NCBI RefSeq assembly: GCF_025938095.1
Contig: NZ_JAPCZF010000012.1
Coordinates: forward strand, 31,281 to 95,280
Length of the DNA stretch: 64,000 bases
Origin: Novosphingobium sp. JCM 18896
Lineage (GTDB): Bacteria; Pseudomonadota; Alphaproteobacteria; Sphingomonadales; Sphingomonadaceae
Reading direction: 5' to 3'
Part shown: in pieces, positions 1 through 8,072 of the stretch
Layout: each line of letters opens with the position of its first letter
Numbering within the stretch: position 1 is the stretch's first letter
Translations under genes and position numbers: made by a program
The notes under the pieces: model-generated
What the model was told of the DNA's origin: nothing
Database searches by the model: none
The model's input: the letters and a program-made list of their open reading frames with translations, nothing else

Positions 1-195
1 GCAGGCCTGGATCTCGGCCGGGGTCAGGCGGTAGGACTCGCGGTCCCACTTGTCGAACCTGATCGACAGGTCGCGCACGGCCGCATCACCGCGCGCCTCG
101 ATATCCGCCAGGATCCCCTCCACCGTGTCGCGCACCTGCCGGTTGCTCTCGGCTTTCGCTTCGGCGGTGGCGCCGCGTTTCAGATATGTCGCCAT
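1..195 (-). CDS. Histidinol dehydrogenase-like protein (HisD family), 3' part outside window
   Basis: Only the first 65 codons are present; the gene runs off the left edge. The N-terminus (MATYLKRGATAEAKAE, then EGILADIEARGDAAVRDL and a tail RLTPAEIQAC) matches the start of the HisD family, zinc- and NAD-dependent dehydrogenases that oxidise an alcohol to an acid in two steps. The start is fixed by a TGATG overlap with the stop of the flavin reductase upstream, so the two are translationally coupled. A HisD paralogue in a catabolic operon, away from histidine genes, more likely acts on a pathway alcohol than on histidinol; that is inference. The active-site residues are not visible. Confidence 0.8.
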   Translation of the reverse strand, partial: MATYLKRGATAEAKAESNRQVRDTVEGILADIEARGDAAVRDLSIRFDKWDRESYRLTPAEIQAC

Positions 196-722
196 CAAGA
201 TTTCCCGAGAGCTTGCGCGGCACAATAGCCGCCGTCCATGTAGATGAGAGGATCGATCTCGCCCGCCAGATGGACCTCGACAACGCGTCCGATAAAGATG
301 CTGTGCGTTCCAAATTCTAGAGCGGTCGCATGGTCGCAAACGATAGCCGCTTGGGCATCCAGCAAATAAGGGATGCCGCTACGGGCTTGTGCCCAACGTC
401 CTGTCTCGAAGCGAGCCTCGCCCTTTAGGACGCCGCTGCACGATCGCGCCATCGCCTCTTGGGAGACATGCAGGATGTTGATGCAGAACGGCGCGCCGGT
501 AGTCAGGACGGGGTGCATCGATGCCGATTTGTTAACGCAGACCAGCATCGAAGGCGGATCGATCGAAAGTTCGCTCACCGCCGTTGCGGCCATGGCGTGC
601 CGCACGCCGTCGTGCTTCGACGTGACGATGACCACAGCCTTAGCCAACCGGCGGAGCGCCAGCCGGAGCTCGGGACCGATCAGTTGCTCTGGGACCATGC
701 CCCCGTCCCTCTCCTGCGCCAT
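195..722 (-). CDS. Flavin reductase domain protein, likely reductase partner of the adjacent monooxygenase
   Basis: A 175-residue protein of the HpaC/ActVB-type flavin reductase family, which reduces free FMN or FAD with NAD(P)H and hands it to a separate monooxygenase. Family marks include the early VVIVTSKHDG strand, the flavin-contact stretch MAATAVSELSIDPPSMLVCV, the FCINIL strand and a late YMDGGYC. Length is normal for a stand-alone reductase. The gene starts 6 bp after the stop of the luciferase-like monooxygenase and overlaps the next gene by one base (TGATG), so all three form one operon controlled from 1.9-2.0 kb. A second start at codon 9 (about 698) has a purine-rich leader and could be the true one. 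Confidence 0.87.
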   Translation of the reverse strand: MAQERDGGMVPEQLIGPELRLALRRLAKAVVIVTSKHDGVRHAMAATAVSELSIDPPSMLVCVNKSASMHPVLTTGAPFCINILHVSQEAMARSCSGVLKGEARFETGRWAQARSGIPYLLDAQAAIVCDHATALEFGTHSIFIGRVVEVHLAGEIDPLIYMDGGYCAAQALGKS

Positions 723-728
723 CTCGTA

Positions 729-1883
729 TTAGACCCAGGTTCCGTCGGCATCCTTGGTCGAGAAGCGAGGCGCGACCTTTGCGATGAACTGTTCGAGTTC
801 TTCCTGGTTCTGTGCCGGCTCGAGATGGCCCTGACCGAACATCAAGAACAGCTCGTTGAAGCCGAGACGATCGTGGGCTTCGCCGATACGGTCCGCGATC
901 TCGTCCGCGGATCCGATCAACACGTTCGGCGGTCGCTGGCCAAGCGGAATGAACCACTCGTCCCAGAACCACATGTGCTCTTCCATGAGCTTGGCCGCGC
1001 GATCCTTGTCGTCGGTGAGCATCAAGAAGCCCCCCCAAGCAGACGCATCCGCGCCGGTGACAGTCCGGTCGTTCCTGGCGGCGGTGTCGATATAGCGCTT
1101 GTTCAACTGTTCGCAGAAGTCGAGATTGTCCGAGAGTACGATCAGCTTGCCGCCCTCCTCCGCCCAAAAATCAATCGTGCGACCAGAGGCGGCAAAGCCA
1201 CCGTAGATTGGCGGGTGAGGCTTTTGATAGCAGAGCGGCGCGATGCCGATTTCGCGTACGATCCCGTTCTCGTCCTGCCCCTTGCCGTATTTGGCATAGG
1301 CCGGGTGGCCGGCAGAACCACCGTTGGGAGGAAACTCCCAGTTTTCGCCCTTGTGACTGAAGACATCGTTGGTCCAAGCCTTCTTGATCACGCGAACGCC
1401 TTCCTCGAAAATCGAGCGATTGCGGGCGTCCTGCTCGTCGCGGGCCTTGACGTTGTCGGGCGTAGTGGCGCTGATGCCTTCCCGCGCCGCATAGCTGTCG
1501 ACCCAGCGCGCATGGTAGCCACGTGTAAAGCCGCAATAGAGCCGGCCTTGCAGCATGTGGTCGAGCGTGGCGATCTCTTCTGCAACACGAACCGGATTAT
1601 GCGTGGCCATGGTGTAACCCATGATCCCGGCATGGAGGCGCTTGCTGTGCTGCCCGACGAACAGGCTGAACATCCCAGGATGATTGTTCGCCTCGAAGCC
1701 TTCGATTTGAAGATGATGCTCGGGCTGACAATAACCGAAGTAGCCAAGGTCGTCCGCGAGCCGGACATAGTCACGAATCTCGTCCAAAAATCGCTGATAG
1801 AGTTCAGGCCGCTGCCCCGCCATACCTTGCTCGATTTCATGGCGACGACCGACAACACCGGTCTGCATTAGGTGAAACTTCAT
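729..1883 (-). CDS. Luciferase-like (LLM class) flavin-dependent monooxygenase
   Basis: A 384-residue TIM-barrel protein of the bacterial luciferase-like family, which uses reduced flavin and O2 to oxidise a substrate (hydroxylation or Baeyer-Villiger type). Typical blocks are the early DLGYFGYCQPEHH, the MGYTMATHNPVRVAEEIATL strand, GRLYCGFTRGYH, and the later KPHPPIYGGFAASGRTIDFW. The start MKFHLMQTG at 1883 is chosen over a 38-codon upstream extension because that extension runs into the operator-bearing promoter and shows no family similarity. It is the first gene of an operon with a flavin reductase and a HisD-like dehydrogenase. Two copies of the 18-bp palindrome lie 80-127 bp upstream. 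Two-component type II Baeyer-Villiger enzymes of camphor breakdown share this organisation, but the substrate is unknown. Confidence 0.88.
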   Translation of the reverse strand: MKFHLMQTGVVGRRHEIEQGMAGQRPELYQRFLDEIRDYVRLADDLGYFGYCQPEHHLQIEGFEANNHPGMFSLFVGQHSKRLHAGIMGYTMATHNPVRVAEEIATLDHMLQGRLYCGFTRGYHARWVDSYAAREGISATTPDNVKARDEQDARNRSIFEEGVRVIKKAWTNDVFSHKGENWEFPPNGGSAGHPAYAKYGKGQDENGIVREIGIAPLCYQKPHPPIYGGFAASGRTIDFWAEEGGKLIVLSDNLDFCEQLNKRYIDTAARNDRTVTGADASAWGGFLMLTDDKDRAAKLMEEHMWFWDEWFIPLGQRPPNVLIGSADEIADRIGEAHDRLGFNELFLMFGQGHLEPAQNQEELEQFIAKVAPRFSTKDADGTWV

Positions 1884-1962
1884 TTTTTGCTTTGCCCTTG
1901 CTTGGAATCGGCCTCTCTCGAAGTGCCGTCTGAAGCCGGTGTTCGCGCATAAGGGGTGTCGT

Positions 1963-1980
1963 GTCAACACTTGTGTTGAT
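1963..1980. promoter_or_regulatory. Operator copy A (18-bp palindrome)
   Basis: GTCAACACTTGTGTTGAT, palindromic except for the outermost base pair. It is centred 88 bp upstream of the luciferase-like gene and 30 bp (about three helical turns) from copy B, in the gap between that gene and a divergent acyl-CoA ligase. It is one of seven related sites in the window. Confidence 0.8.
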
Positions 1981-1992
1981 AAAAATGCGATC

Positions 1993-2010
1993 GTCAACTA
2001 TCGTGTTGAC
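1993..2010. promoter_or_regulatory. Operator copy B (18-bp palindrome)
   Basis: GTCAACTATCGTGTTGAC, with 7-bp outer arms. It is centred about 75 bp upstream of the acyl-CoA ligase start, with copy A beside it. A tandem pair in one divergent promoter suggests one site per direction. Confidence 0.8.
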
Positions 2011-2076
2011 ACTAGGTGAGGTGTACCTAGTTTCGATCCTACGGCGCGGACCGCGAACCAGCGCTCATAGGAGGCA

Positions 2077-3714
2077 ATGCTGAGCAAGTTTTATATTGAG
2101 GCGACGACCTTGGGGGACCTCTTGGCGCGGGCGGCCGGGCTGGCGCCATCTCGGTATGCGCTTGTCCTGCCCGATGAGCAGATCACCTATGACGAGCTGT
2201 TCTCCCGAGCGCAGCGCATCAGCCGCTCCCTGATCGCTCTCGAATTGCCGCAAGGGGCACATGTCGGCCTCATGGCGCCCAACAGCATAGCCTACGTAAG
2301 CGCCCTGTTCGGCGTCGCGATGGCAGGATGCGTTGCCGTCCCAATCAATGTCCGCCACAAGGCTACCGAGCTTGCATACATCATTCGCAATGCGGACTTG
2401 AGCGCGATCCTGACCAGCCGCGCGGCGGAAGATCCGCTCGACTTCCTGCCTCTGCTCGAAGAAGCGCTGCCTTCTTTGTCCCGTAGCAGCGGCGGTCAGG
2501 ATCTCGCGCTGAATGAGGCTCCACTTCTTCGGACGGTTGCGCTCTTGCGGGGTAGTGAAGCGCCGACGGCAATGTCGGTTGAAGACTTCGATGCCCTGGC
2601 GGAGACGGTTTTAGAGACACAAGTCGCCGAACGCCGTCGCCGGGTTCGCATTCGCGATGTAGCGCTCCTGATTTACACATCGGGCACCACGGCAAATCCG
2701 AAAGGATGCATGCTTACGCACGAAGCCTGCGTGCGCGGACCTTACGAGCGCATGCGCGAGCGGTTCTGGGCCGGCGAGCACAGCGTTACCTGGTCGGGGG
2801 GGCCGCTTTTCCACATCGGTTCGCTCGGACCATTTATCGGCTCTATCAGCGTCGCTGGCACCTTCCTGACCGATCTGTACTACGAGCCCGGACGCGCACT
2901 CGCCCTGATGGCGGCGTACGGTGCGACCGTTGCCTGGCCCTGGTTTCCAGCCATCATACATGGCCTGATCGATCATCCTGATTTCGAAGCAGCCACGCTT
3001 GACACGCTGCGGTTTGTAAACGTGATCGGCCCGCCGGATCTCATCACACGCCTTCAGAATCTGCTGCCGCACGCCGAAGTGATCCAGTCGTGCGGCATGA
3101 CCGAAACGGCCGGTATATTCGCGATCGCGGATGCCGGCGATCCGCTGGAGGTTCGCGTCGCCAGCAACGGCAAGGCGGCACCGGGCGTCGAGATCAAGAT
3201 CGTCGACCCCGTGGCCGGCGAAACGGTTCCGGACGGCGATCTGGGAGAAATATGGGTTCGCGGCTTCTGCGTCATGGAGGGCTACTGGCGGGATCCGACC
3301 AAGACTGCCGAAGCCCTGACCCCCGATGGCTGGCTCCGGACAGGCGACCTCTACAAGCGCCGGCCGGACGGCAACGTCGTCTTTTGTGGTCGCCTCAAGG
3401 ACATGCTCAAGGTAGGCGGTGAAAACGTCGCGACGGCGGAGCTTGAGGCTTATCTCTGCTCACATCCCGAGATTCGCTTCGCGGAAGTCATAGGCCGACC
3501 CGATCCGCGTCTCGACGAGGTCCCTGTAGCGTTCGTCGAGCTCTATCCGGAAAGCGCACTCTCGTCCGAAGACATCGTTGCCTTCTGCCGCGGCCGAATT
3601 GCCTCCTACAAGGTTCCTCGCGAGATTTTTATCATGTCCCCTGGCGACTGGCCGATGTCGTTGACGAAGGTCGATAAGCGGGCTTTGCGGGAGCGGTTGG
3701 CGGCACTTACTTGA
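2077..3714 (+). CDS. Acyl-CoA ligase (AMP-forming, class I adenylate-forming enzyme)
   Basis: A 545-residue ATP-dependent ligase that activates a carboxylic acid to its CoA ester. The P-loop-like motif LIYTSGTTANPKGC lies near residues 196-210. Later come the adenine-binding VIQSCGMTET, the hinge region GWLRTGDLYKR and the C-terminal-domain motif GRLKDMLKVGGENV near residue 437, so both domains are complete. An AGGAGG box ends only two bases before the ATG, unusually close, but no better start follows. It is divergent from the luciferase-like operon across operator copies A and B. Its end overlaps the end of the convergent TetR gene by 8 bp. The specific acid is unknown; the family includes fatty acid, cyclic and aromatic acid ligases. 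Confidence 0.9.
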   Translation: MLSKFYIEATTLGDLLARAAGLAPSRYALVLPDEQITYDELFSRAQRISRSLIALELPQGAHVGLMAPNSIAYVSALFGVAMAGCVAVPINVRHKATELAYIIRNADLSAILTSRAAEDPLDFLPLLEEALPSLSRSSGGQDLALNEAPLLRTVALLRGSEAPTAMSVEDFDALAETVLETQVAERRRRVRIRDVALLIYTSGTTANPKGCMLTHEACVRGPYERMRERFWAGEHSVTWSGGPLFHIGSLGPFIGSISVAGTFLTDLYYEPGRALALMAAYGATVAWPWFPAIIHGLIDHPDFEAATLDTLRFVNVIGPPDLITRLQNLLPHAEVIQSCGMTETAGIFAIADAGDPLEVRVASNGKAAPGVEIKIVDPVAGETVPDGDLGEIWVRGFCVMEGYWRDPTKTAEALTPDGWLRTGDLYKRRPDGNVVFCGRLKDMLKVGGENVATAELEAYLCSHPEIRFAEVIGRPDPRLDEVPVAFVELYPESALSSEDIVAFCRGRIASYKVPREIFIMSPGDWPMSLTKVDKRALRERLAALT

Positions 3715-4375
3715 CCACGTTCGGCAATGCGGTTGCCATCCCATCCAGGAAGATGCTCATGAAACCGCGGGCGATGGTATCGGCATCGAGCGAGTAGCCC
3801 GGTTCGTACCACCGGTGCGTCCAGTTGAACATTCCGAAGAACGCATTGGCGACGAGCCTGACGGGCAGATCCGAACGAAGTTCGCCGCTGCTGACGCCGT
3901 TGCGCAGCATCTGCATGACGATGGCTTCCAGTGATCGCATTTTCTGGACGATGTCCTGGGCCCAGGGCGTGGTGCCCGTAGCGACCTGATGCATCTGCTC
4001 TTGTATGTAAACGTAGGGGTACGGGTAATTCGCACTGTAGGATTGCATCAATCTTTCGGCGAACCGTGAAATCTTGTCGACCGGCCTTACCGTAATGTCG
4101 GCAACCAAAGCCTCGGCATAGGCAAGATTGGTATCTAGGACCGTCTCCACCGCTTCGCGGAAAAGCTCCTCTTTACTGCCCACGTAGTAGTACATCGTCG
4201 CACGGTCGAGCCCTGCGGCCGAGGCAATGTCGGCAAGCCGCGCGGCCTTGAAGCCTTTGTCCTTGAAGATACGCGCGGCTATGGCAATGATTTCCGTTCG
4301 CTTCGCGGAATATTCTGCGCCGCCATCTGCAAGCGCCAAGGTGCGTCTGCGCGCAATGTTACTTGCTTTGTCCAT
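3707..4375 (-). CDS. TetR/AcrR family regulator, candidate master regulator of the palindrome regulon
   Basis: About 222 residues. The N-terminal helix-turn-helix is clear (AARIFKDKGF, then RLADIASAAGLDRATMYYYV and the GSKEELF that follows). The C-terminal half, with FFGMFNWTHRWY, resembles KstR2-like TetR proteins, several of which sense CoA thioesters. The gene lies downstream of the CMD-like gene on the same strand, so both would be expressed from the promoter containing operator copy C, implying autoregulation. It is the only regulator gene among the seven operator sites. Starts at 4411 or 4393 are also possible; none has a strong ribosome-binding site. The link to the palindrome is inference from position. 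Confidence 0.87.
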   Translation of the reverse strand: MDKASNIARRRTLALADGGAEYSAKRTEIIAIAARIFKDKGFKAARLADIASAAGLDRATMYYYVGSKEELFREAVETVLDTNLAYAEALVADITVRPVDKISRFAERLMQSYSANYPYPYVYIQEQMHQVATGTTPWAQDIVQKMRSLEAIVMQMLRNGVSSGELRSDLPVRLVANAFFGMFNWTHRWYEPGYSLDADTIARGFMSIFLDGMATALPNVVK

Positions 4376-4430
4376 ATCGGGCACGTGCCACATCGGTCCC
4401 GGCGAAGGCAAGAGGTTGCGCTGAGGCGCC

Positions 4431-5075
4431 TTAGCGACAGGGAGGTTCGGGTACGGTCGCCGCGATCGCGAGAGTGCGCGCTATGGCCCTTGTCCCGGCG
4501 CCCAGCCTGCGCGCGTTAGAAATGTGCAACCGGGCGCCCGGCGGAAAGACATGCGAGGGTGTGACGTCTGTTGCCAGCGCAATTAGTTCGGTCGTCACCG
4601 CAGGCAGGCTCCTCGTGATGAAAGGAAGCGCACAGTAGGCAAAGAACCCTTCGAAGGCTGCGGGCGACAAGCGCAAGAGGGACTCGAGAAATCCAGGGAC
4701 CTCGCGATCGAAGCGCTGCCAATAGGAGCCCTTGACATGGCGCCGCCAGATCTCTTGCCGCGCGGCATCCAGCGGACCTGCATCGAGAACTCCGGCAGCC
4801 AGCCCTTGCTCGAGAATGAGCGGAGCCGTCACCATCAGCGAGTGCACGCCCAGCCCCGAAACGAGCGTGACGACTTCCTGGATCTGCTCGGGCGTCGCGC
4901 CGGTCGAGTAGGCGGCCGCAATTGCCTTATCCACCGCCGCCGGATCGAGCGCGGTAACCGATGCCCGCACCCCCAACTCGATCAGAGCCTCGTCCAGCGC
5001 GCAAAGGTCCTCTCCGGGTGGGACACCCTCCAAATCGTCCGTGAGCAGGGCTTGCAGAGCGGCAATGGGAATCAT
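4431..5075 (-). CDS. Carboxymuconolactone decarboxylase (CMD/AhpD-like) family protein
   Basis: A 214-residue helical protein with two CMD-like repeats. The first is about residues 25-85 (ATPEQIQEVVTLVSGLGVHS) and the second about residues 140-205 (FEGFFAYCALPFITRSLP, then the helix ISNARRLGAGTRAIARTL). The CxxC pair that gives AhpD-type members peroxidase activity is absent, so a redox role is unlikely. Members near acyl-CoA genes are mostly uncharacterised. It is the first gene of a short operon with the TetR gene (gap 19-55 bp) and is divergent from the SnoaL-like gene across operator copy C. A decarboxylase or hydrolytic role is possible but unproven. Confidence 0.75.
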   Translation of the reverse strand: MIPIAALQALLTDDLEGVPPGEDLCALDEALIELGVRASVTALDPAAVDKAIAAAYSTGATPEQIQEVVTLVSGLGVHSLMVTAPLILEQGLAAGVLDAGPLDAARQEIWRRHVKGSYWQRFDREVPGFLESLLRLSPAAFEGFFAYCALPFITRSLPAVTTELIALATDVTPSHVFPPGARLHISNARRLGAGTRAIARTLAIAATVPEPPCR

Positions 5076-5104
5076 CTCGACATCCTTCAGCGGCCACCTT
5101 CCCG

Positions 5105-5152
5105 CGGCAGGACCATCCAGTCAACTATTGTGTTGACTGGATGGTCCTGCCG
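5105..5152. repeat. 48-bp near-perfect palindrome (21-bp arms, 6-nt centre) containing operator copy C
   Basis: The arms 5105-5125 and 5132-5152 are exact reverse complements around a 6-base centre TATTGT. The inner part is the operator. It lies in the divergent promoter region of the CMD-like and SnoaL-like genes. Transcribed in either direction it would form a very stable hairpin. Confidence 0.9.
5120..5137. promoter_or_regulatory. Operator copy C (18-bp palindrome)
   Basis: GTCAACTATTGTGTTGAC. It is centred 53 bp upstream of the CMD-TetR operon and 86 bp upstream of the SnoaL/crotonase operon. It differs from copy B by one base and is embedded in a longer perfect inverted repeat. Confidence 0.82.
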
Positions 5153-5213
5153 TCTCATATCGAGCCCCGTCACGAACGCCGACGCGGCGTTGCTGCAAGA
5201 CGGAAGGATCCCA

Positions 5214-5687
5214 ATGGCTGAAGCTCCCACCGCCACCGAGCTGAGAGAACTACTCGAATCGCGCAAGATCGAACGTGTACTCTTCGACTACGCTCACAAC
5301 CTGGACATCAATCAGCCCGAAGAGATGACCAAGCTCTTCACCGACGACTGCGTGGTGACTTACGCTCCCAATTTCGGGGCCGAAGGCAAGGACGCCTACC
5401 GCGAGACGCTGAACGGCATCGGCACCTACTTTTCGGCCACCACGCACCACGTCTCGAACGTCGTGATCGATTTCATCGACGAGAATACGGCCCAGGTCCG
5501 CTCGGTCCTGATGGCCATCCATCGCTACACGCGCGAGCGTCCCGACGGCTGGATGTTCGGCCAGTACCACGACACCATGGTCAAGGGCGACAACGGGCAG
5601 TGGCAGTTCAAACGACGCGAGCTGCGCACGACGATGGGCATGGACTACCACGTCAAGACTTCGCACCCGCTGGGCCGGGCTGAATGA
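5214..5687 (+). CDS. SnoaL-like / NTF2-fold protein
   Basis: A 157-residue protein with the small alpha+beta cone fold seen in SnoaL-like and ring-hydroxylating dioxygenase beta-like proteins. Recognisable parts are the N-terminal helix ERVLFDYAHNLDINQPEEM, the strand LFTDDCVVTYAP, TTHHVSNVVIDFIDENTAQV and the closing KRRELRTTMGMDYH. Members act as dehydratases, isomerases or cyclases, or bind ligand only. The ATG at 5214 follows a GGAAGG box. Its stop overlaps the next start (ATGA), so it is translationally coupled to the first crotonase. It probably handles a CoA or ring intermediate, but the reaction cannot be told. Confidence 0.8.
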   Translation: MAEAPTATELRELLESRKIERVLFDYAHNLDINQPEEMTKLFTDDCVVTYAPNFGAEGKDAYRETLNGIGTYFSATTHHVSNVVIDFIDENTAQVRSVLMAIHRYTRERPDGWMFGQYHDTMVKGDNGQWQFKRRELRTTMGMDYHVKTSHPLGRAE

Positions 5688-6526
5688 CGGAGGAACCTTT
5701 CTCTTACGCCAACATCACCGTCGATCACTCGGACGCGGTCAGCTGGATTGTGCTGAGCCGGCCCGCTGCCGCCAATGCGCTCACCGCGGAGATGCTCGAC
5801 GAGTTTTCGGACGCCCTTGGCCGTCTGAAGACGCAGGGCCGTCCGGTTATCGCGATCCGCGGCGAAGGGAAAGGTTTCTGCTCCGGCATGGACCTGGGCC
5901 AATACGGGGGACAGTTGGCAGCCGATCCCGTGGCCGACGCCGAACGGCTGAACGCCAACGTCCAGCGCTGGCTTGCAATCTGGGATCACCCCAAACCGGT
6001 AATCGCGGCCGTGCACGGATATTGCGCAGGTGTGGCGGCCCAGCTTTGCACCTTCGCGGACATCACGGTGGTTGCCGACGATGTGCGTATCAGCGAGCCT
6101 GGCGTCCCTATCGGAGGTGGTTTCATTGCTCCGACATGGGTCGCGCAGGTCGGCGCCAAGCGGGCAAAGGAATTCGCCTTTCTTCCTGGAAACAGCATCG
6201 ATGGCCACACGGCCGTCGAGTGGGGATGGGCAAACCATTGCGTGGCCGCCAGCAGGCTGATCGACTCCGTCGAAGCGATGGCCGCGCGAATTGCCATGGT
6301 CCCGCCCGACGTTCTGCGGGTCAAGAAGCTGTCGATCAACCGCGCCGCCGAAGCTGCCGGCTTCCGCGCGGCTCTTTCGGGCATCGCAGAGATGGATTCG
6401 CTGCTTCATCTCGCCCCGTCGGTACTTGCGATCCGCGCGCGGATGTCGGCTGACGGCCTGAAACCGGTCTTGCAGGACTACCGTGGTCCGTCTTCGACCG
6501 CGCTAATGAACGAATTCAAGGAGTAG
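5684..6526 (+). CDS. Enoyl-CoA hydratase/isomerase family protein (crotonase 1)
   Basis: A 280-residue crotonase-fold protein. The oxyanion-hole and CoA-binding motifs are GEGKGFCSGMDLG (about residues 63-75) and the second block HGYCAGVAAQLCTFADITV, followed by the catalytic-face stretch ISEPGVPIGGGF. The C-terminal half is complete. Such enzymes hydrate, isomerise or cleave enoyl- or ring-CoA esters. The gene is coupled to the SnoaL-like gene by an ATGA overlap and followed 3 bp later by a second crotonase, so one operon is likely. The exact reaction is not predictable, since crotonases are functionally diverse. Confidence 0.9.
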   Translation: MTEEPFSYANITVDHSDAVSWIVLSRPAAANALTAEMLDEFSDALGRLKTQGRPVIAIRGEGKGFCSGMDLGQYGGQLAADPVADAERLNANVQRWLAIWDHPKPVIAAVHGYCAGVAAQLCTFADITVVADDVRISEPGVPIGGGFIAPTWVAQVGAKRAKEFAFLPGNSIDGHTAVEWGWANHCVAASRLIDSVEAMAARIAMVPPDVLRVKKLSINRAAEAAGFRAALSGIAEMDSLLHLAPSVLAIRARMSADGLKPVLQDYRGPSSTALMNEFKE

Positions 6527-6529
6527 AGC

Positions 6530-7300
6530 ATGGCTGATGTGGATTTCACCGTGGAGGGGCATGTCGCCCGCGTCCATCTCAACAGGCCCCAGGCGCTGAA
6601 CTCGATTACGCCTGCCATGGACGAGGCGCTGTTCGCCGCCTGGCAGGAGATCAACTCGAATCCCGACATCTGGGTCGCGATCGTCTCGGCCGAAGGAGAG
6701 AAGTCCTTCTGCATCGGCGCGGACGTATCGGGCGGCACGGACAGAACCGGAAGGATGGCTCTGGGTGGCGGCCTGACCGGCATTGCGGGTCCTTTGGTCA
6801 AGGTCAAGAAGCCCATGATCGCAGCGGTCCAAGGCTTTGCGGTTGGCGGAGGCTTCGAGATCGCAATGTGCTGTGATATTATCGTGGCGGCAGAAACGGC
6901 CCAATTCGGCCTTCCAGAAACCAAGGTGGGTATCATCGGCGAGTGCGGGGTCGTCCACCGTGCGATCCGTCAACTGCCGTATCACATAGCCATGGCCGCG
7001 ATCATGACGGGAGAGCGTATCAAGGCCGAACAGGCTCACACCTACGGTCTCGTGAACGAGGTGGTCTCCTATTCCGATCTGTCGGCCGCGGCCGATCGCT
7101 GGGCGGCCAAGATTTGCGCCGCCGCCCCCGGCGCGGTGCAGGCCGCCAAGGATGCGGCTATCAGCCGTCTCGACATGCCGCTTGAAGTCGCGCTCATGAC
7201 GCGCTTCGAGCCCATCGAAGCCTATCACGGCACCGCCGATCAGCGCGAAGGGCTGGCCGCGGCTTCCGAAAAGCGAAAGCCGGTCTGGACCGGCCGGTAG
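6530..7300 (+). CDS. Enoyl-CoA hydratase/isomerase family protein (crotonase 2)
   Basis: A 256-residue crotonase with the motifs SAEGEKSFCIGADVSGG (oxyanion hole), QGFAVGGGFEIAMCCDIIV and the catalytic loop LPETKVGIIGECG, which carries a glutamate at the family position. Length and the C-terminal helix (FEPIEAYHGTADQREGL) are normal for a true enoyl-CoA hydratase-like trimer. It lies between another crotonase and a DUF2889 gene, both a few bases away. Two different crotonases in a row fit successive hydration and ring-cleavage or isomerisation steps on a cyclic acyl-CoA; that is inference. Confidence 0.9.
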   Translation: MADVDFTVEGHVARVHLNRPQALNSITPAMDEALFAAWQEINSNPDIWVAIVSAEGEKSFCIGADVSGGTDRTGRMALGGGLTGIAGPLVKVKKPMIAAVQGFAVGGGFEIAMCCDIIVAAETAQFGLPETKVGIIGECGVVHRAIRQLPYHIAMAAIMTGERIKAEQAHTYGLVNEVVSYSDLSAAADRWAAKICAAAPGAVQAAKDAAISRLDMPLEVALMTRFEPIEAYHGTADQREGLAAASEKRKPVWTGR

Positions 7301-7303
7301 CTC

Positions 7304-8065
7304 TTGGCGCTGACACGCTACCCGCTGAATGATGACTACGGCGCCGGCGCCTTCCGGCGCCGCGTCAGACAACGCACGGATACCAACCGCTCCACCGCGA
7401 TCGTCGACGATAGTCACCATTCGATGTGGGTGCGGCTGCATCATGACGGAGCGGCAGTCACCGGAGTGGAAAGCGCGATGCTGCGGTTTCCCGCAGACAC
7501 ATGCCCCGGCGCGCGCAGCGTCCTCGACGAACTCGTCGGCTATGCAATCTCCACGCCTGCCGGCGATCTCTTCGCGGGCGGAAGGGCTCGCCGCAATTGC
7601 ACGCACCTGTTCGACCTCGCGGTTCTCGCGTTTCGCTTCATTCGCGATGTTTCCAGCGAGCGGGTCATGGATTTTTTCCTTCCCGATGCGCCCGATGGAC
7701 AGCAGCGTGCCCAGGCTTACCTGGACGGAGAACGGGTGCTCGACTGGTGGCTTGAGGACGAGGTAATCGTTTCGCCCCCTTCATTTGCCGGATTTGATCT
7801 CAACGCGGGCTTCATCTCACGCGTTATGGCGACGCATGTCGGCATCGAACGTGACATGGCTCTCATGATGCAAAAAAGCGTCCACGTGGCGCGCGGCCGC
7901 AAGCGAGTAGTAGACCGCCGGCCGGGCCACCCCCTTACCGACGCCATCGACATGCTCGATGCCTGCTACACCTATAGCGAACCGCGCTTCTCGAAGGCGG
8001 GCGAATGCGCAGGCTATGTGCGGGACTTCAGCGATGGGGTGACCGAAACGCCCTGGCCGCTTTGA
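7304..8065 (+). CDS. DUF2889 domain protein
   Basis: A 253-residue protein of unknown function. The stretches MWVRLHHDGAAVTGVESAM, FPADTCPGARSVLDELVG and NCTHLFDLAVLA match my knowledge of the DUF2889 family, which keeps a CTHL motif. The reading frame begins with TTG at 7304, 3 bp after the crotonase stop, with no clear ribosome-binding site; translational coupling would explain this. It is the last gene of the SnoaL-crotonase operon and ends 7 bp from the convergent RibBA-like gene. Placement among CoA-ester genes hints at a catabolic role only. Confidence 0.72.
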   Translation: MALTRYPLNDDYGAGAFRRRVRQRTDTNRSTAIVDDSHHSMWVRLHHDGAAVTGVESAMLRFPADTCPGARSVLDELVGYAISTPAGDLFAGGRARRNCTHLFDLAVLAFRFIRDVSSERVMDFFLPDAPDGQQRAQAYLDGERVLDWWLEDEVIVSPPSFAGFDLNAGFISRVMATHVGIERDMALMMQKSVHVARGRKRVVDRRPGHPLTDAIDMLDACYTYSEPRFSKAGECAGYVRDFSDGVTETPWPL

Positions 8066-8072
8066 ATGAAGT

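Noticed and set aside
459..1871. Long plus-strand open frame opposite the luciferase-like gene
   Set aside because: It is the antisense shadow of a well-conserved gene, has no family motifs and starts inside the flavin reductase.
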